A stretch of DNA of 48,484 bases, taken from positions 1-48,484 of the forward strand of contig QMIW01000042.1 in the NCBI GenBank assembly GCA_024434165.1, in the 5' to 3' direction. The DNA is from Chloroflexota bacterium. Lineage in GTDB: Bacteria > Chloroflexota > Anaerolineae > Anaerolineales > Villigracilaceae. The notes under the pieces are model-generated. The model saw only the letters and a list, made by a program, of their open reading frames with translations, made no database searches and had not been told where the DNA came from. The position numbers were made by a program, and so were the translations under genes. Of the stretch, positions 23,650-31,680 are shown piece after piece. The number at the start of each line of letters is the position of its first letter. Positions within the stretch are counted from its first letter, which is position 1.

Positions 23650-24489
23650 CTAATACGGCGGCGAGCCCATCCCGCCGACGGCAACGTTGATGGGGACAGC
23701 AAACCCGATGCCGACAAAGAAATTTTCTTCGGTGGGATTGATCAGCCCGGTGACGATGCCGATGACGTGTCCGTAACGGTTCAACAGCGGACCGCCGGAG
23801 TTGCCGGGGTTTGCCGCGGCGTCGAACTGGATCATGCCGGGGATTTCCACGTTACTGCCCGGCACGCGAAAGACGCGGTCAAAGCCGGAGATGACTCCTG
23901 AACTCATCGAACTGTACAAGCCGAACGGGTTCCCAACCACAAAGGCTTCATCCCCCACCCGCATCGCGCCGGGGTTGCCCAACACTGCAGGGACGACGAA
24001 CAACGGCGTATCCAACGCCTGGATGACGGCAAGGTCGAGTTCGGGCATTTCCGTGATGATCTGCGCTTCAGACTCCGTGCCATCTGCAAAGGTGACGGTG
24101 ATGCGGCTTGCGCCCCGGATGACGTGCAGGCTGGTGAGGATGTCCCCGAAGCTGTCCACGACCACGCCGCTTCCCAAGCCGAAACCTGATTCAGCATCCC
24201 GATGCTGTTCCTCCGTTTGAATCAAAACCAGCGACGGCTGGATGATCTGGTACACCTGCGCCGAATACGCAGGCGGCGGGGTGGCGGATGCCATCGCCGA
24301 AGCGACCGACGCGTTGACATCCTCCGCGCTGAGCTGGCTGGGTTGGACGACGACGAAATGATAGAGCAGGATGACCAAAAGGGCGGCAAAAACTCCCGAG
24401 GCGAAGGGCAGCCCCCGCCGCAGAAGCGAAGCGATGTTCTTCATCCGCCCTTTCCATCGCTCGATTTTCGTTTCAGACGATTCGCTCAT
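23650..24489 (-). CDS. Membrane-anchored trypsin-like serine protease (HtrA/S1C-like, no PDZ)
   Basis: 279 residues. A basic N-terminus, one membrane anchor (near 27-48) and an extracytoplasmic protease domain with catalytic triad H122 (LTSLHVIRGA), D152 (ELDLAVI) and S231 (NPGNSGGP). It ends shortly after the protease core (VGIGFAVPINVAVGGMGSPPY), with no PDZ domain, unlike DegP/DegS. The palindrome at 23598-23640 starts 10 bases beyond the stop, so loss of a former C-terminus by rearrangement is possible. AAGGA sets the start. It heads the MoxR/VWA group and may process its envelope targets, by inference. Confidence 0.88.
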   Translation of the reverse strand: MSESSETKIERWKGRMKNIASLLRRGLPFASGVFAALLVILLYHFVVVQPSQLSAEDVNASVASAMASATPPPAYSAQVYQIIQPSLVLIQTEEQHRDAESGFGLGSGVVVDSFGDILTSLHVIRGASRITVTFADGTESEAQIITEMPELDLAVIQALDTPLFVVPAVLGNPGAMRVGDEAFVVGNPFGLYSSMSSGVISGFDRVFRVPGSNVEIPGMIQFDAAANPGNSGGPLLNRYGHVIGIVTGLINPTEENFFVGIGFAVPINVAVGGMGSPPY

Positions 24490-24703
24490 GCACAGTTCCT
24501 TGATAAAAGGGAGAACGTCAGATGCGATTCAATGCTTGATAACACTATAAGGCTTGTATTTTAGATAAAGATGAGAGAATTTACCCCATTCTTACACTCA
24601 GGAAGTTGGGTTACAAATTTCACAGATTTGAGCGGGGGAATGTATACTTTCAGTGAGCAGTAATCAGTGATCGGTGATCAGTGAGCAGTGACCGGGATGA
24701 GGT
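24490..24703. promoter_or_regulatory. Divergent promoter region with a heptad-repeat tract
   Basis: This AT-rich gap separates the minus-strand protease from the plus-strand nitroreductase. TATAGT on the minus strand (24544-24549 region) and TATACT on the plus strand (24643-24648) are candidate -10 boxes with poor -35s. From 24652 to 24696 the 7-mers GTGAGCA, GTAATCA, GTGATCG, GTGATCA, GTGAGCA, GTGACCG run in tandem directly before the nitroreductase ribosome site. Confidence 0.45.
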
Positions 24704-24709
24704 GTGATG

Positions 24710-25318
24710 ATGAATGTTGCGGATGCAATTCGATTGAAGCGCGCGGTGCGGAAGTTTCAGGATAAGCCCCTGCCCGACGATGTGATTCGCGCAATTCTGA
24801 ACGCGGGGCGGAGGTCGCAGTCGTCGAAGAACGAGCAGGGCTGGCGGTTCATCGCGATTCGAGAGAAAGACACGCTGAAGCAGCTCTCGACCTGCGGCAC
24901 GTGGGCGGGACATCTCGCGGGCGCGGCGCTGGCAGTTGCCATTTTGACCCCCGACCCGACGGCGAAATTCCAAACCATGTTCGATGCGGGGCAGGCGGCG
25001 GCATTTATGCAGTTGATGGCGCTCGAATTGGGCGTCGGTTCATGTCCCGCTTCGATCTACGAACACGATAAAGCGCGGGAGATTTTGGGGTTTCCTCCTG
25101 AATGGCATGTACGGATCATTTTGTCGTTTGGCTATCCTGCAAACGAGGAAAAACTATCCGCGCCGCCGAAGAAGGGGGGACGGGCCGCGTTCGAGGATGT
25201 GGTGCATTGGGAAAAGTGGCAGGGTAATTGGGGATTGGGAATTGAAGGGAGGAGGATTGGAGGATTAGGGAATTGGCGCATTGACCAGGTGCGCTGGCTG
25301 AGCGATTGGGAAAAGTAA
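24710..25318 (+). CDS. Nitroreductase-family FMN protein with a repeat-derived C-terminus
   Basis: 202 residues from the third of three candidate starts, which has GAGG 7 bases upstream. The N-terminal pattern is that of FMN-dependent nitroreductases: LKRAVRKFQDKPLPDDVIRAILNAGRRSQSSKNEQGWRF, with the FMN-binding Arg residues, then the central AGQAAAFMQLMALELGVGSC helix and HVRIILSFGYP. Enzymes of this family reduce nitro compounds, quinones or flavins with NAD(P)H. After VVHWEKW the C-terminus is encoded by heptad repeats (25224-25277) and reads GNWGLGIEGRRIGGLGNW; this tail has no family counterpart I know. Confidence 0.9.
   Translation: MNVADAIRLKRAVRKFQDKPLPDDVIRAILNAGRRSQSSKNEQGWRFIAIREKDTLKQLSTCGTWAGHLAGAALAVAILTPDPTAKFQTMFDAGQAAAFMQLMALELGVGSCPASIYEHDKAREILGFPPEWHVRIILSFGYPANEEKLSAPPKKGGRAAFEDVVHWEKWQGNWGLGIEGRRIGGLGNWRIDQVRWLSDWEK
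25224..25277 (+). repeat. Heptad repeats inside the nitroreductase 3' end
   Basis: AATTGGG, GATTGGG, AATTGAA, GGGAGGA, GGATTGG, AGGATTA and GGGAATT run in tandem in frame, close to the stop. The tract adds about 18 Gly/Trp/Ile-rich residues. Confidence 0.6.
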
Positions 25319-25331
25319 GCCGCGCCTGGCG

Positions 25332-25337
25332 TATAAT
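25332..25337 (+). promoter_or_regulatory. TATAAT -10 of the membrane protein/TIR unit
   Basis: A perfect TATAAT lies 35 bases before the start at 25373, between the nitroreductase stop and the ribosome site AAAGGG. A matching -35 is not evident. It suggests that the defence-like pair has its own promoter. Confidence 0.45.
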
Positions 25338-25372
25338 GGAAGAAAATCCGCTGGCAGCGAAAGGGTAAAGTC

Positions 25373-25795
25373 ATGGCGAAGAAAAAGTTCACTCCCGACG
25401 AGATCAAGCACCTTGAGTTCATCCAGGACGTGGTCAGCCGCACGAACTCCAACTCCTTCCAGATGAAGGGCTGGATGGTGGCGATCGTTTCCGCCCTGCT
25501 GGCGATCTTCGCTGACAGGCAGAACGATCTGTACGTCCTCGTGGCGCTCATCCCCACCTTCATCTTCTGGGGTTTGGACGCCTACTACCTTCAGCAGGAG
25601 CGCAAATTCCGCGGCGTGTACAACGATGTGGCGGGGCTTTCCAAAAGCTCGAAGGAAATCCAGCCCTTTGCCATGCCCATCCACCAGTACACGGAGGACA
25701 GTTATTCTTACTGGAACGTCTTCGGCTCAAGGACGATCATCCTGCTGTACCTGCCCGTGGTCCTGATTCTGCTGGGGATTTATTTCTTTTTGTAA
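25373..25795 (+). CDS. Small multi-TM protein preceding the TIR-NB-ARC-TPR gene
   Basis: 140 residues. A polar N-terminus with HLEFIQDVVSRTNSNSFQMKGW leads into two helices (about 34-49 and 53-73); the second ends in FWGLDAYYLQQERKFR. A third helix closes the protein (122-140). I recall this HLEFIQ/NSFxxKGW/FWxLDAYYL pattern as a widespread small membrane family of unknown function, often in accessory or defence regions, but cannot name it. With the TIR gene only 105 bases downstream it could be a membrane effector or a partner of the TIR protein. That role is inference. Confidence 0.75.
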   Translation: MAKKKFTPDEIKHLEFIQDVVSRTNSNSFQMKGWMVAIVSALLAIFADRQNDLYVLVALIPTFIFWGLDAYYLQQERKFRGVYNDVAGLSKSSKEIQPFAMPIHQYTEDSYSYWNVFGSRTIILLYLPVVLILLGIYFFL

Positions 25796-25804
25796 AACAA
25801 CCAT

Positions 25805-25871
25805 CCACGAATAGATCACGAATAAACGAATGTCATTGGGTTATTCGTGCATTCGCGAAAATCATTCGTGG
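25805..25871. repeat. Double-stem hairpin between the membrane protein and TIR genes
   Basis: CCACGAAT (25805-25812) pairs with ATTCGTGG (25864-25871), and CACGAATAA (25817-25825) with TTATTCGTG (25841-25849). The arms are short ACGAAT repeats related to those at 39474-39507 and 39915-40030. No T-run follows, so it need not terminate, but it could weaken read-through to the TIR gene. Confidence 0.65.
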
Positions 25872-25900
25872 ACGGTTCTCATCCAACAGGGAGTCAACCC

Positions 25901-28900
25901 ATGAGCCATTGCTTCATCAGTTATTCGAACGGGGACGCTGACGAATTCGGACCCCAGTTAGCTTTGGAACTGGAGGGTGGTCATCCGTTTGTCGAGGCGT
26001 GGTTCGACAAACGCGATATCAAGCCCGGTCAAACATGGGATGAAAGAGTCCCCGAAGCGATCAAGACCTGCAAATGCCTGCTGTTCGTCATGACGAAGGA
26101 CAGCGTTGCGGAAAATTCGATCTGCTTCGATGAGTGGGATTTGGCGCTCAAATACAAGAAGCCGATTCTGGTTCTACGCCTGCACAAAGACGCAGAACCG
26201 CCGTTCCGATTGGGAAAGCGCCAGTGGATTGACTTCACGGATAACCACAAAGCAGGGATGGCAAAATTACTGCTGGCGATCCAAAGATTAGATAAGCCCG
26301 AAGGTCAACTTGACATATTGAAAGATAGACTCGCCGATGCCGAGCGGGATTTGGTTCGGGCAACACAAGAAGATAAACCGCGCATTCAATCTGAAATCGA
26401 AGAACTGATAAAGCAAATCGAAGTTCAACAGAAAATCGCCGAAGACCCCAAAGCCGCTGCAGAGCAGACTCAGAAAAACATCGAAGCAGGGTTGGAGCGC
26501 GAGCGACAGCCAGTCAAACCGACAGCGGCACAGACTTCCACCAAGTTCATCAATCCCCCTCCTGGCATCGCGCCGAATTATTTCCAAGACCGCTTTGTCG
26601 AGACCGAGCAAATCGTCCACTTCCTGCAAGATGACTCGCAGAGGCTGATGACCATCGTCGGGCGCGGAGGGGTGGGGAAAACGGCGATGGTGTGCAGACT
26701 GCTCAAAGGTCTGGAGGGAGGCGAACTTCCAGATGGGCTGGGCAACATGCGGGTGGAGGGAATCGTCTATCTCAGCGAGAGCGGAAGTCACCGCGTCAAT
26801 TTCGCCAATCTGTTTTATGACCTGTGCAAACTCCTGCCTGCCGATGCCGCGAACGCGCTGGACACCGTCTATAAAAATCCGCAGGCGAGCACTGCGTCGA
26901 AGATGAGCGCGCTGTTGGACAGGTTCACGGCGGGGAAGGTGGTTCTGCTGTTGGATAACGTCGAACCGCTCATCAGCGTCGAGACCTTCGACATCGCCGA
27001 CGCGGAACTGGATGAATGCCTGCGCGCCCTGCTGCATGGAGCGCACAGCGCGTTGAAGGTCATCCTGACCACGCGCGTCGCCCCGCGCGGACTGAACCTG
27101 TGCGAGCCTGGCAGGCAGCGCGTGTTGACTCTCGACAGCGGCTTGGAGCAGAAATACGCCGTCGAAATGCTGCGCGAAATGGACGTGGACGGGAAGTTGG
27201 GGCTGAAATCTGCCAACCTTGAAGCCTTGAAGCGGGCATACGAGCGGACGCTAGGTTTTCCGCGCGCGCTCGAAGCCCTGTTTGCCATCCTGGCTTCCGA
27301 CCGTTATACGACGCTCGAAGAACTGCTCGCCATGCCCACGCCCGTCAACGTGGTGGAGGCGCTGGTGGGCGAAGCCTTCAACCGTTTGGACACGAACGCG
27401 CAAAAGGTGATGCAGGCGCTGGCGGTCTACAACCGACCCGTGCCCGCCGCCGCCGTGGACTACCTGCTCGCGCCGCACATCCCCGCCATTGACAGCGCGC
27501 CGATTTTGCAGCGGCTGGCGAACATGCACTTCGCACGCAAGGAGAGCGGACGGTTTTATTTACATCCTGTGGATCGGGAGTTTGCGTTTTCCCTCATCCC
27601 CAACCCCTCTCCCGCTGGGAGAGGGGAGTCGAGCCGCTTTGCGGCGAGACAGGGTGAGGGAGAGTACACCCAACATGATTTACTGAGCCGCGCCGCAGAT
27701 TATTTTAGACAAGCCCGCAAACCCCGCGCAGAATGGAAAAAACTGGATGACCTCGCCACACAACTGGCAGAATTTGACCTGCGCTGTGCCGCTGGCGATT
27801 ATGATAAAGCGTGTAGAGTACTAACCGACATTGATTTTGACTATTTGTATTTATGGGGATGTTACCGCCTATTGATTCAACTGCGCCTCCGCATAAAAGA
27901 TGGGATTCGAACAAAAAACTTGATTATGGAAAATTTGAACAGCTTGGGGCTCTCATACCGTTCGATTGGATACCCTAAAGAAGCAATTTTGTATTACGAA
28001 TTGGGGTTAACGATTGCCAAAGAAACAAACGACAAGAAAATGGAAAGTGTTTTTTTAGCGAACCTTGGACTTGCTTACGCATCTATTGATAAGATTCACA
28101 AAGCTATTGCTCTGTATGAAAAGGCATTAGCTATCAACCGCGAAATTGGTAACCGACATGGCGAATGCAATGCGCTGGCTAATTTAGGAAACCGCTTTTT
28201 AGAACTCGGTGACTCCAACAAAGCCATAGAATTCAATGAACAAGCCCTAGTCATTGCTCGAGAAGTTGGCAATCGTCGATTTGAGGGAAATGCGTTAAAT
28301 GGGCTAGGCAGAGCATATAAGTCCCTTAACCTTTCATTGCAATGCATCCAATATCACCAACAAGCATTGATGATTAGACGCGAAATCAAAGATCGGCAAG
28401 GTGAAGGAATTACACTTGGCGACCTTGGAAGGGTTTACTCCATGCTTGGAGATACAACTAAGGCTACACAATTTCATAATGAAGCATTTGATGTTTTTCA
28501 TGAAATAGGTATTCGAGACGGCGAAACGATTGAATTGATAAATATTGGCGTTGCCTTATTAAGCGATGGAAAGTATCGGGAGTCAGTTCAGCATTTTTTA
28601 CAATCAGTTCAAATTGCTGATGAAATCCATAATCTTGATATTCAATTCTACGCGAGGTTGAATTTAGCACAGGCTTATCTTTTTCAAAAGGATTTGATAA
28701 ATGCCCGAACCACCATCGAAGCCGCACTGCAATATGATGTGCCAGAAAACAATCACAATGCCAGCGCCCTGCACGGAATCATCGCCTTGCGGCAGGGGGA
28801 CGCAAGCGCGGCACGGGGAGCCTTCCTCCGCGCGATCGGGCAGGCGGATGAGATCCTGTCCAAGACGGCGGAGTATTATTCCGCGCTGGATGCGAAGGGG

Positions 28901-29149
28901 TTGGCGTTGTGCGGGCTCGCGATTCTGGACCATGGACGACGGACGATAGACGATGGTCAATCGTCCATGGTCAATGGTCAATCGCCCACGGTCTATCGTC
29001 AACAAGCCATCGAAACCTTCCGTAAGGCACGGAAGATTGCGCCGCACGCGGGGATTGTGAAATCTGTGCTGAGATTATTCGATGAGTTGGTCAAGTGCGA
29101 TAAAGAGGAGATTTTGAAAGAGGTGAGGCAGGCAGTAGAAGGAAAGTGA
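25901..29149 (+). CDS. TIR - coiled coil - NB-ARC - TPR protein (NLR-like)
   Basis: 1082 residues from ATG 25901, with AGGGAG 8 bases upstream. Residues 1-130 are a TIR domain: FISYSNGDADEF, the WFDKRDIKPGQTW loop, and E78 in SICFDEWDLAL at the position of the NADase glutamate. A charged helical linker (132-205) follows. The NB-ARC ATPase has Walker A GRGGVGKT (254-261), Walker B VVLLLDNVEP (347-356), TTR at 390-392, the GFPRALE motif (452-458) and an LHPVDREFAF region near 555-563. TPR units of about 40 residues cover roughly 668-960. A REP-like hairpin (564-587) and a heptad tract (about 1010-1036) are inserted in frame. The layout is that of NLR/STAND sensors: TPRs sense, NB-ARC oligomerises, TIR consumes NAD+. 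A defence role is inferred. Confidence 0.93.
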   Translation: MSHCFISYSNGDADEFGPQLALELEGGHPFVEAWFDKRDIKPGQTWDERVPEAIKTCKCLLFVMTKDSVAENSICFDEWDLALKYKKPILVLRLHKDAEPPFRLGKRQWIDFTDNHKAGMAKLLLAIQRLDKPEGQLDILKDRLADAERDLVRATQEDKPRIQSEIEELIKQIEVQQKIAEDPKAAAEQTQKNIEAGLERERQPVKPTAAQTSTKFINPPPGIAPNYFQDRFVETEQIVHFLQDDSQRLMTIVGRGGVGKTAMVCRLLKGLEGGELPDGLGNMRVEGIVYLSESGSHRVNFANLFYDLCKLLPADAANALDTVYKNPQASTASKMSALLDRFTAGKVVLLLDNVEPLISVETFDIADAELDECLRALLHGAHSALKVILTTRVAPRGLNLCEPGRQRVLTLDSGLEQKYAVEMLREMDVDGKLGLKSANLEALKRAYERTLGFPRALEALFAILASDRYTTLEELLAMPTPVNVVEALVGEAFNRLDTNAQKVMQALAVYNRPVPAAAVDYLLAPHIPAIDSAPILQRLANMHFARKESGRFYLHPVDREFAFSLIPNPSPAGRGESSRFAARQGEGEYTQHDLLSRAADYFRQARKPRAEWKKLDDLATQLAEFDLRCAAGDYDKACRVLTDIDFDYLYLWGCYRLLIQLRLRIKDGIRTKNLIMENLNSLGLSYRSIGYPKEAILYYELGLTIAKETNDKKMESVFLANLGLAYASIDKIHKAIALYEKALAINREIGNRHGECNALANLGNRFLELGDSNKAIEFNEQALVIAREVGNRRFEGNALNGLGRAYKSLNLSLQCIQYHQQALMIRREIKDRQGEGITLGDLGRVYSMLGDTTKATQFHNEAFDVFHEIGIRDGETIELINIGVALLSDGKYRESVQHFLQSVQIADEIHNLDIQFYARLNLAQAYLFQKDLINARTTIEAALQYDVPENNHNASALHGIIALRQGDASAARGAFLRAIGQADEILSKTAEYYSALDAKGLALCGLAILDHGRRTIDDGQSSMVNGQSPTVYRQQAIETFRKARKIAPHAGIVKSVLRLFDELVKCDKEEILKEVRQAVEGK
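27591..27660 (+). repeat. REP-like hairpin inserted in frame in the TIR gene
   Basis: CCCTCATCCCC and GGGTGAGGG flank an inner CCCCTCTCCC/GGGAGAGGGG stem and a small GAGCCGC/GCGGC stem. The element is the same type as that at 851-923. Translation gives LIPNPSPAGRGE and RQGEGE, which interrupts a region that otherwise reads like an NB-ARC C-terminus running into the TPR leader. Confidence 0.75.
28927..29003 (+). repeat. Eleven in-frame heptad repeats in the TIR gene 3' end
   Basis: Consecutive 7-mers GGACCAT, GGACGAC, GGACGAT, AGACGAT, GGTCAAT, CGTCCAT, GGTCAAT, GGTCAAT, CGCCCAC, GGTCTAT and CGTCAAC form an array with inverted arms (28928-28939 pairs perfectly with 28961-28972). They encode a Asp/Gly/Gln/Ser-rich insert between two TPR-like helices. 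Confidence 0.75.
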
Positions 29150-29160
29150 TTTCTGAAATG

Positions 29161-29195
29161 AACAACAAAAACAGGCAGGCTTATCACCTGCCTGT
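29161..29195 (-). terminator. Intrinsic terminator after the aldehyde oxidoreductase gene
   Basis: On the minus strand ACAGGCAGG and CCTGCCTGT (29171-29179 and 29187-29195) form a 9-bp perfect stem followed by a T-rich tail (TTTTGTTGTT). It also lies just beyond the plus-strand TIR gene stop. Confidence 0.8.
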
Positions 29196-29217
29196 GGATT
29201 CTCAGAATGACGTTACT

Positions 29218-31380
29218 TTAAACCTTCTTCTTCGCCTGCTCAACCACCTCGACCAGTTCGGGCAGGTCCATGCCGAGGGCGCGGAGTTTTTCCAGGGTGG
29301 GGATGCTGTCCCGGTCCCAGCCGCGGCGCTCGTAGACGGCGTCCATCAGTTTTTCGTACTGCTCCTCGCGGTACTTGCGGAGGTGCGCCATCTTCTCCTT
29401 CGTCGTCAAGCCTTCGGGGTCAATTTCCAGCAAACGCTTGAGTTGTTCGTCGTAGCGCTCCCTGCGCGATTCGTACTCCAACTCGGTCACGGGTCCCATG
29501 GCACGGTAGGGCGGGTAGTCGTGCTGACGTCCCACACGTCCCATGCGTAAGGCAAAGACCTTCTGGAAGTTATAGACGCGCTCCGACTGCGCCAGCAGGT
29601 CTTCGGCTTTGGTCGGCTTGCCGGTCACGCCCTGGTGAATCCACGTGTAATTTTCGACGTGTTCCTCCACCTTGGCGGGCTCCTTCGTCTGCTTGTTGTT
29701 CGCCGGGGAGATGTCGTTCCACGGCAGTTTGCACAGACCATGCAGGCTGAACCATGTCCGCCACATGGGGAAGTAGTGCAGCGCCTCGGCTTTGTCCTGG
29801 AAAGTGGGCAGCAGGTGATGGACCTGGTCCATGAAGATGAGCCACGCCTCGTCGTGCTGCGGACCTTTGGTTGCCAGCCCGTAGCCGCCCTGCTGGGCGA
29901 TGGATTCCTTGGTCATGTATTCGGAGATTTCCATGCCTTTGATCTCCATGCCGATGTCGTGCATGAAGACCGGGTCGCCGCCGAACTCACGCGCGAAATA
30001 TTTCTTCATGTAGCGGACGCCCTGCCCCACGATCACGCCGAAGCCTTCACCGCGCGCCATTTGGTGGAGCAGTTCCAGCGCCGCGGCACCATTGCCGAAG
30101 TTCAATTCCAGCCCGCCGGTGTGTTCTTTGGTGAGGATGCCTTCTTCGTAACACTCCATCGCAAAGGCAATGCAGTTGGCGACGGAAATCGTGTCAATAC
30201 CGTAAGTGTCGCAGTAGAAGTTAAGTTCGAGCACCTTCTGCGCGTCGAAGTTGCCGATGTTCGAGCCGAGACCGGCGGCGTTCTCGTATTCAGGTCCATC
30301 TACCAGGACACAGGACCCGGCATACGGTCCGGTTTGAAGCGGGAAGTGATCCACCCCGTGCGAGCAGGACATGGTGCATCCCAGCCAGCATCCATCCGGC
30401 AAGCCCTGGGTGAATTTCTCCTTCCAGACCTTCGAGTCAATCTTGTGCGCATCGGGATGCGAGCCGAAGCGGAAGTTGTGCGTGGGCAGGAGGTCGAAGT
30501 GATCCATCACATCCACGATGTTGGCGGTACCGATCTTGCGCATCTGGTTCTGCGAATCGTCCAGTTCGGTGATCTCCTTGTTGATGCGCTGTCCCGCCTT
30601 GCGGATGAGCGCCATATCCGCCACGCCGTTCTTGTCGCCGCTCATGTCGCTGAACCGGCAGACGATGGCGGCAATTTTCTTATCGCGGAAGACGCGCCCC
30701 GCGCCGCCTCGTCCCGCCTGCTTGAGCCGCGCCTCCTTCCGGCGGACGTCGTACCACGTGGAGTTGATCGCCGCAATGCGGACGTGCTCCGCCGCCTGCC
30801 CGGTGGACAGCACCGCCACGCCGCGTTTGCCTTTTTCATCGCCGCCATACTTCGCGGTGAGGATGCTGCCGATGAGATGCGAATCCTCCGCCTCGAACGA
30901 ATACGGCTCGATCGTGACCCTGCCGTTGTCCCCGTCTATGAAGATGAGCACATCCTCTGCCGCCTTGCCCTGAATTTCGAGCGCGTCGAAGCCGGAGAAT
31001 TTGAGGAACGGCGCAAAATAGCCGCCGACGTTGCTGTCAATGACGTTTTCCGTCAGCGGGCTCAACGTCACCACCGTGGCTTTGCCGGTGCCGGGATACG
31101 CCGTGATGCCGCAGATGGGACCGTTGGCAATGACCAGTTCGTTTTGCGGGTCGTTCCATTTGGTTTCCGGCGTGACCGCGTCCCACAACAGTTTGAGCGC
31201 AAATCCGCGCCCGCCGGTGAACAGGTCCTTCATTTGTTGTGTGACCGGTTTTTCGTAAATGGCATTGTCGTTCAGGTTGATGTAGAGCGTGCGGTTGGCG
31301 TATCCCCGCTCCACGGGTCGTAATTCGTAGGAATACACCCCCAGATACGTTGTTTCTGCCGGGTTGACAGAGAGAGTCAT
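29218..31380 (-). CDS. Aldehyde:ferredoxin oxidoreductase (tungsten-pterin AOR family)
   Basis: 720 residues with full AOR architecture. The N-terminal domain holds LFTGGRGFALKLLWD, NGPICGITAYPGTGK and GGYFAPFLKFSGFDALEI. A GRGGAGRVFRDKK segment follows. The [4Fe-4S] ligands appear as DGCWLGCTMSC near 327-338 plus a late cysteine in HGLCKLPW. Such enzymes oxidise aldehydes to acids and pass electrons to ferredoxin, using a tungstopterin. AAGGAG upstream sets the start. The ADP-forming acyl-CoA synthetase at 32335 could use or supply the resulting acids. A somewhat longer than average C-terminus (IDPEGLTTKEKMAHLRKYREEQYEKLMDAVYERRGWDRDSIPTLEKL) is typical of several AOR subgroups. Confidence 0.94.
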   Translation of the reverse strand: MTLSVNPAETTYLGVYSYELRPVERGYANRTLYINLNDNAIYEKPVTQQMKDLFTGGRGFALKLLWDAVTPETKWNDPQNELVIANGPICGITAYPGTGKATVVTLSPLTENVIDSNVGGYFAPFLKFSGFDALEIQGKAAEDVLIFIDGDNGRVTIEPYSFEAEDSHLIGSILTAKYGGDEKGKRGVAVLSTGQAAEHVRIAAINSTWYDVRRKEARLKQAGRGGAGRVFRDKKIAAIVCRFSDMSGDKNGVADMALIRKAGQRINKEITELDDSQNQMRKIGTANIVDVMDHFDLLPTHNFRFGSHPDAHKIDSKVWKEKFTQGLPDGCWLGCTMSCSHGVDHFPLQTGPYAGSCVLVDGPEYENAAGLGSNIGNFDAQKVLELNFYCDTYGIDTISVANCIAFAMECYEEGILTKEHTGGLELNFGNGAAALELLHQMARGEGFGVIVGQGVRYMKKYFAREFGGDPVFMHDIGMEIKGMEISEYMTKESIAQQGGYGLATKGPQHDEAWLIFMDQVHHLLPTFQDKAEALHYFPMWRTWFSLHGLCKLPWNDISPANNKQTKEPAKVEEHVENYTWIHQGVTGKPTKAEDLLAQSERVYNFQKVFALRMGRVGRQHDYPPYRAMGPVTELEYESRRERYDEQLKRLLEIDPEGLTTKEKMAHLRKYREEQYEKLMDAVYERRGWDRDSIPTLEKLRALGMDLPELVEVVEQAKKKV

Positions 31381-31402
31381 GTGAAAATCTCCTTTTTTAT
31401 TA

Positions 31403-31540
31403 ACTCACCTTACGCAGTAAACCGCCAAGACGCCATGTCGCCAAGTTTTTTACGCCTTTTACTCTTCTCTTGGCGTTCTTGGCGCCTGGCGGCAAAAAAA
31501 GGGTTTGACTGCGTAACGGGCGAAATCGCGTAAGGTGAGT
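31403..31540. repeat. Palindromic element C with 13-bp perfect inverted ends
   Basis: ACTCACCTTACGC (31403-31415) and GCGTAAGGTGAGT (31528-31540) are perfect inverse copies. Between them a long imperfect hairpin is built from CGCCAAGA-like short repeats on the left and TCTTGGCG-like repeats on the right. No gene lies in 31381-31680; the rest of that stretch is a terminator and AT-rich spacer. Confidence 0.7.
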
Positions 31541-31640
31541 GATGAATCCGGGCGCATTTCAGGGCGCAAACCCTATTATGACAAAAGCGGCTGGGAATGC
31601 CTACTGACTATCTTCCCCTTCCGGGAGTGTCAACAGGCAG

Positions 31641-31673
31641 GACAAAACAAAATCCCCGCCTGAGACGGGGATT
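31641..31673 (-). terminator. Intrinsic terminator after the brnTA locus
   Basis: On the minus strand AATCCCCG and CGGGGATT (31651-31673) form an 8-bp perfect stem with a 7-base loop, followed by TTGTTTTGTC. It lies 8 bases beyond the antitoxin stop. Confidence 0.85.
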
Positions 31674-31680
31674 CTTCAAG

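Noticed and set aside
29635-31323. A 562-codon open frame opposite the aldehyde oxidoreductase gene
   Set aside because: Composition is Arg/His/Val-rich without motifs; the minus-strand enzyme has every expected family feature.
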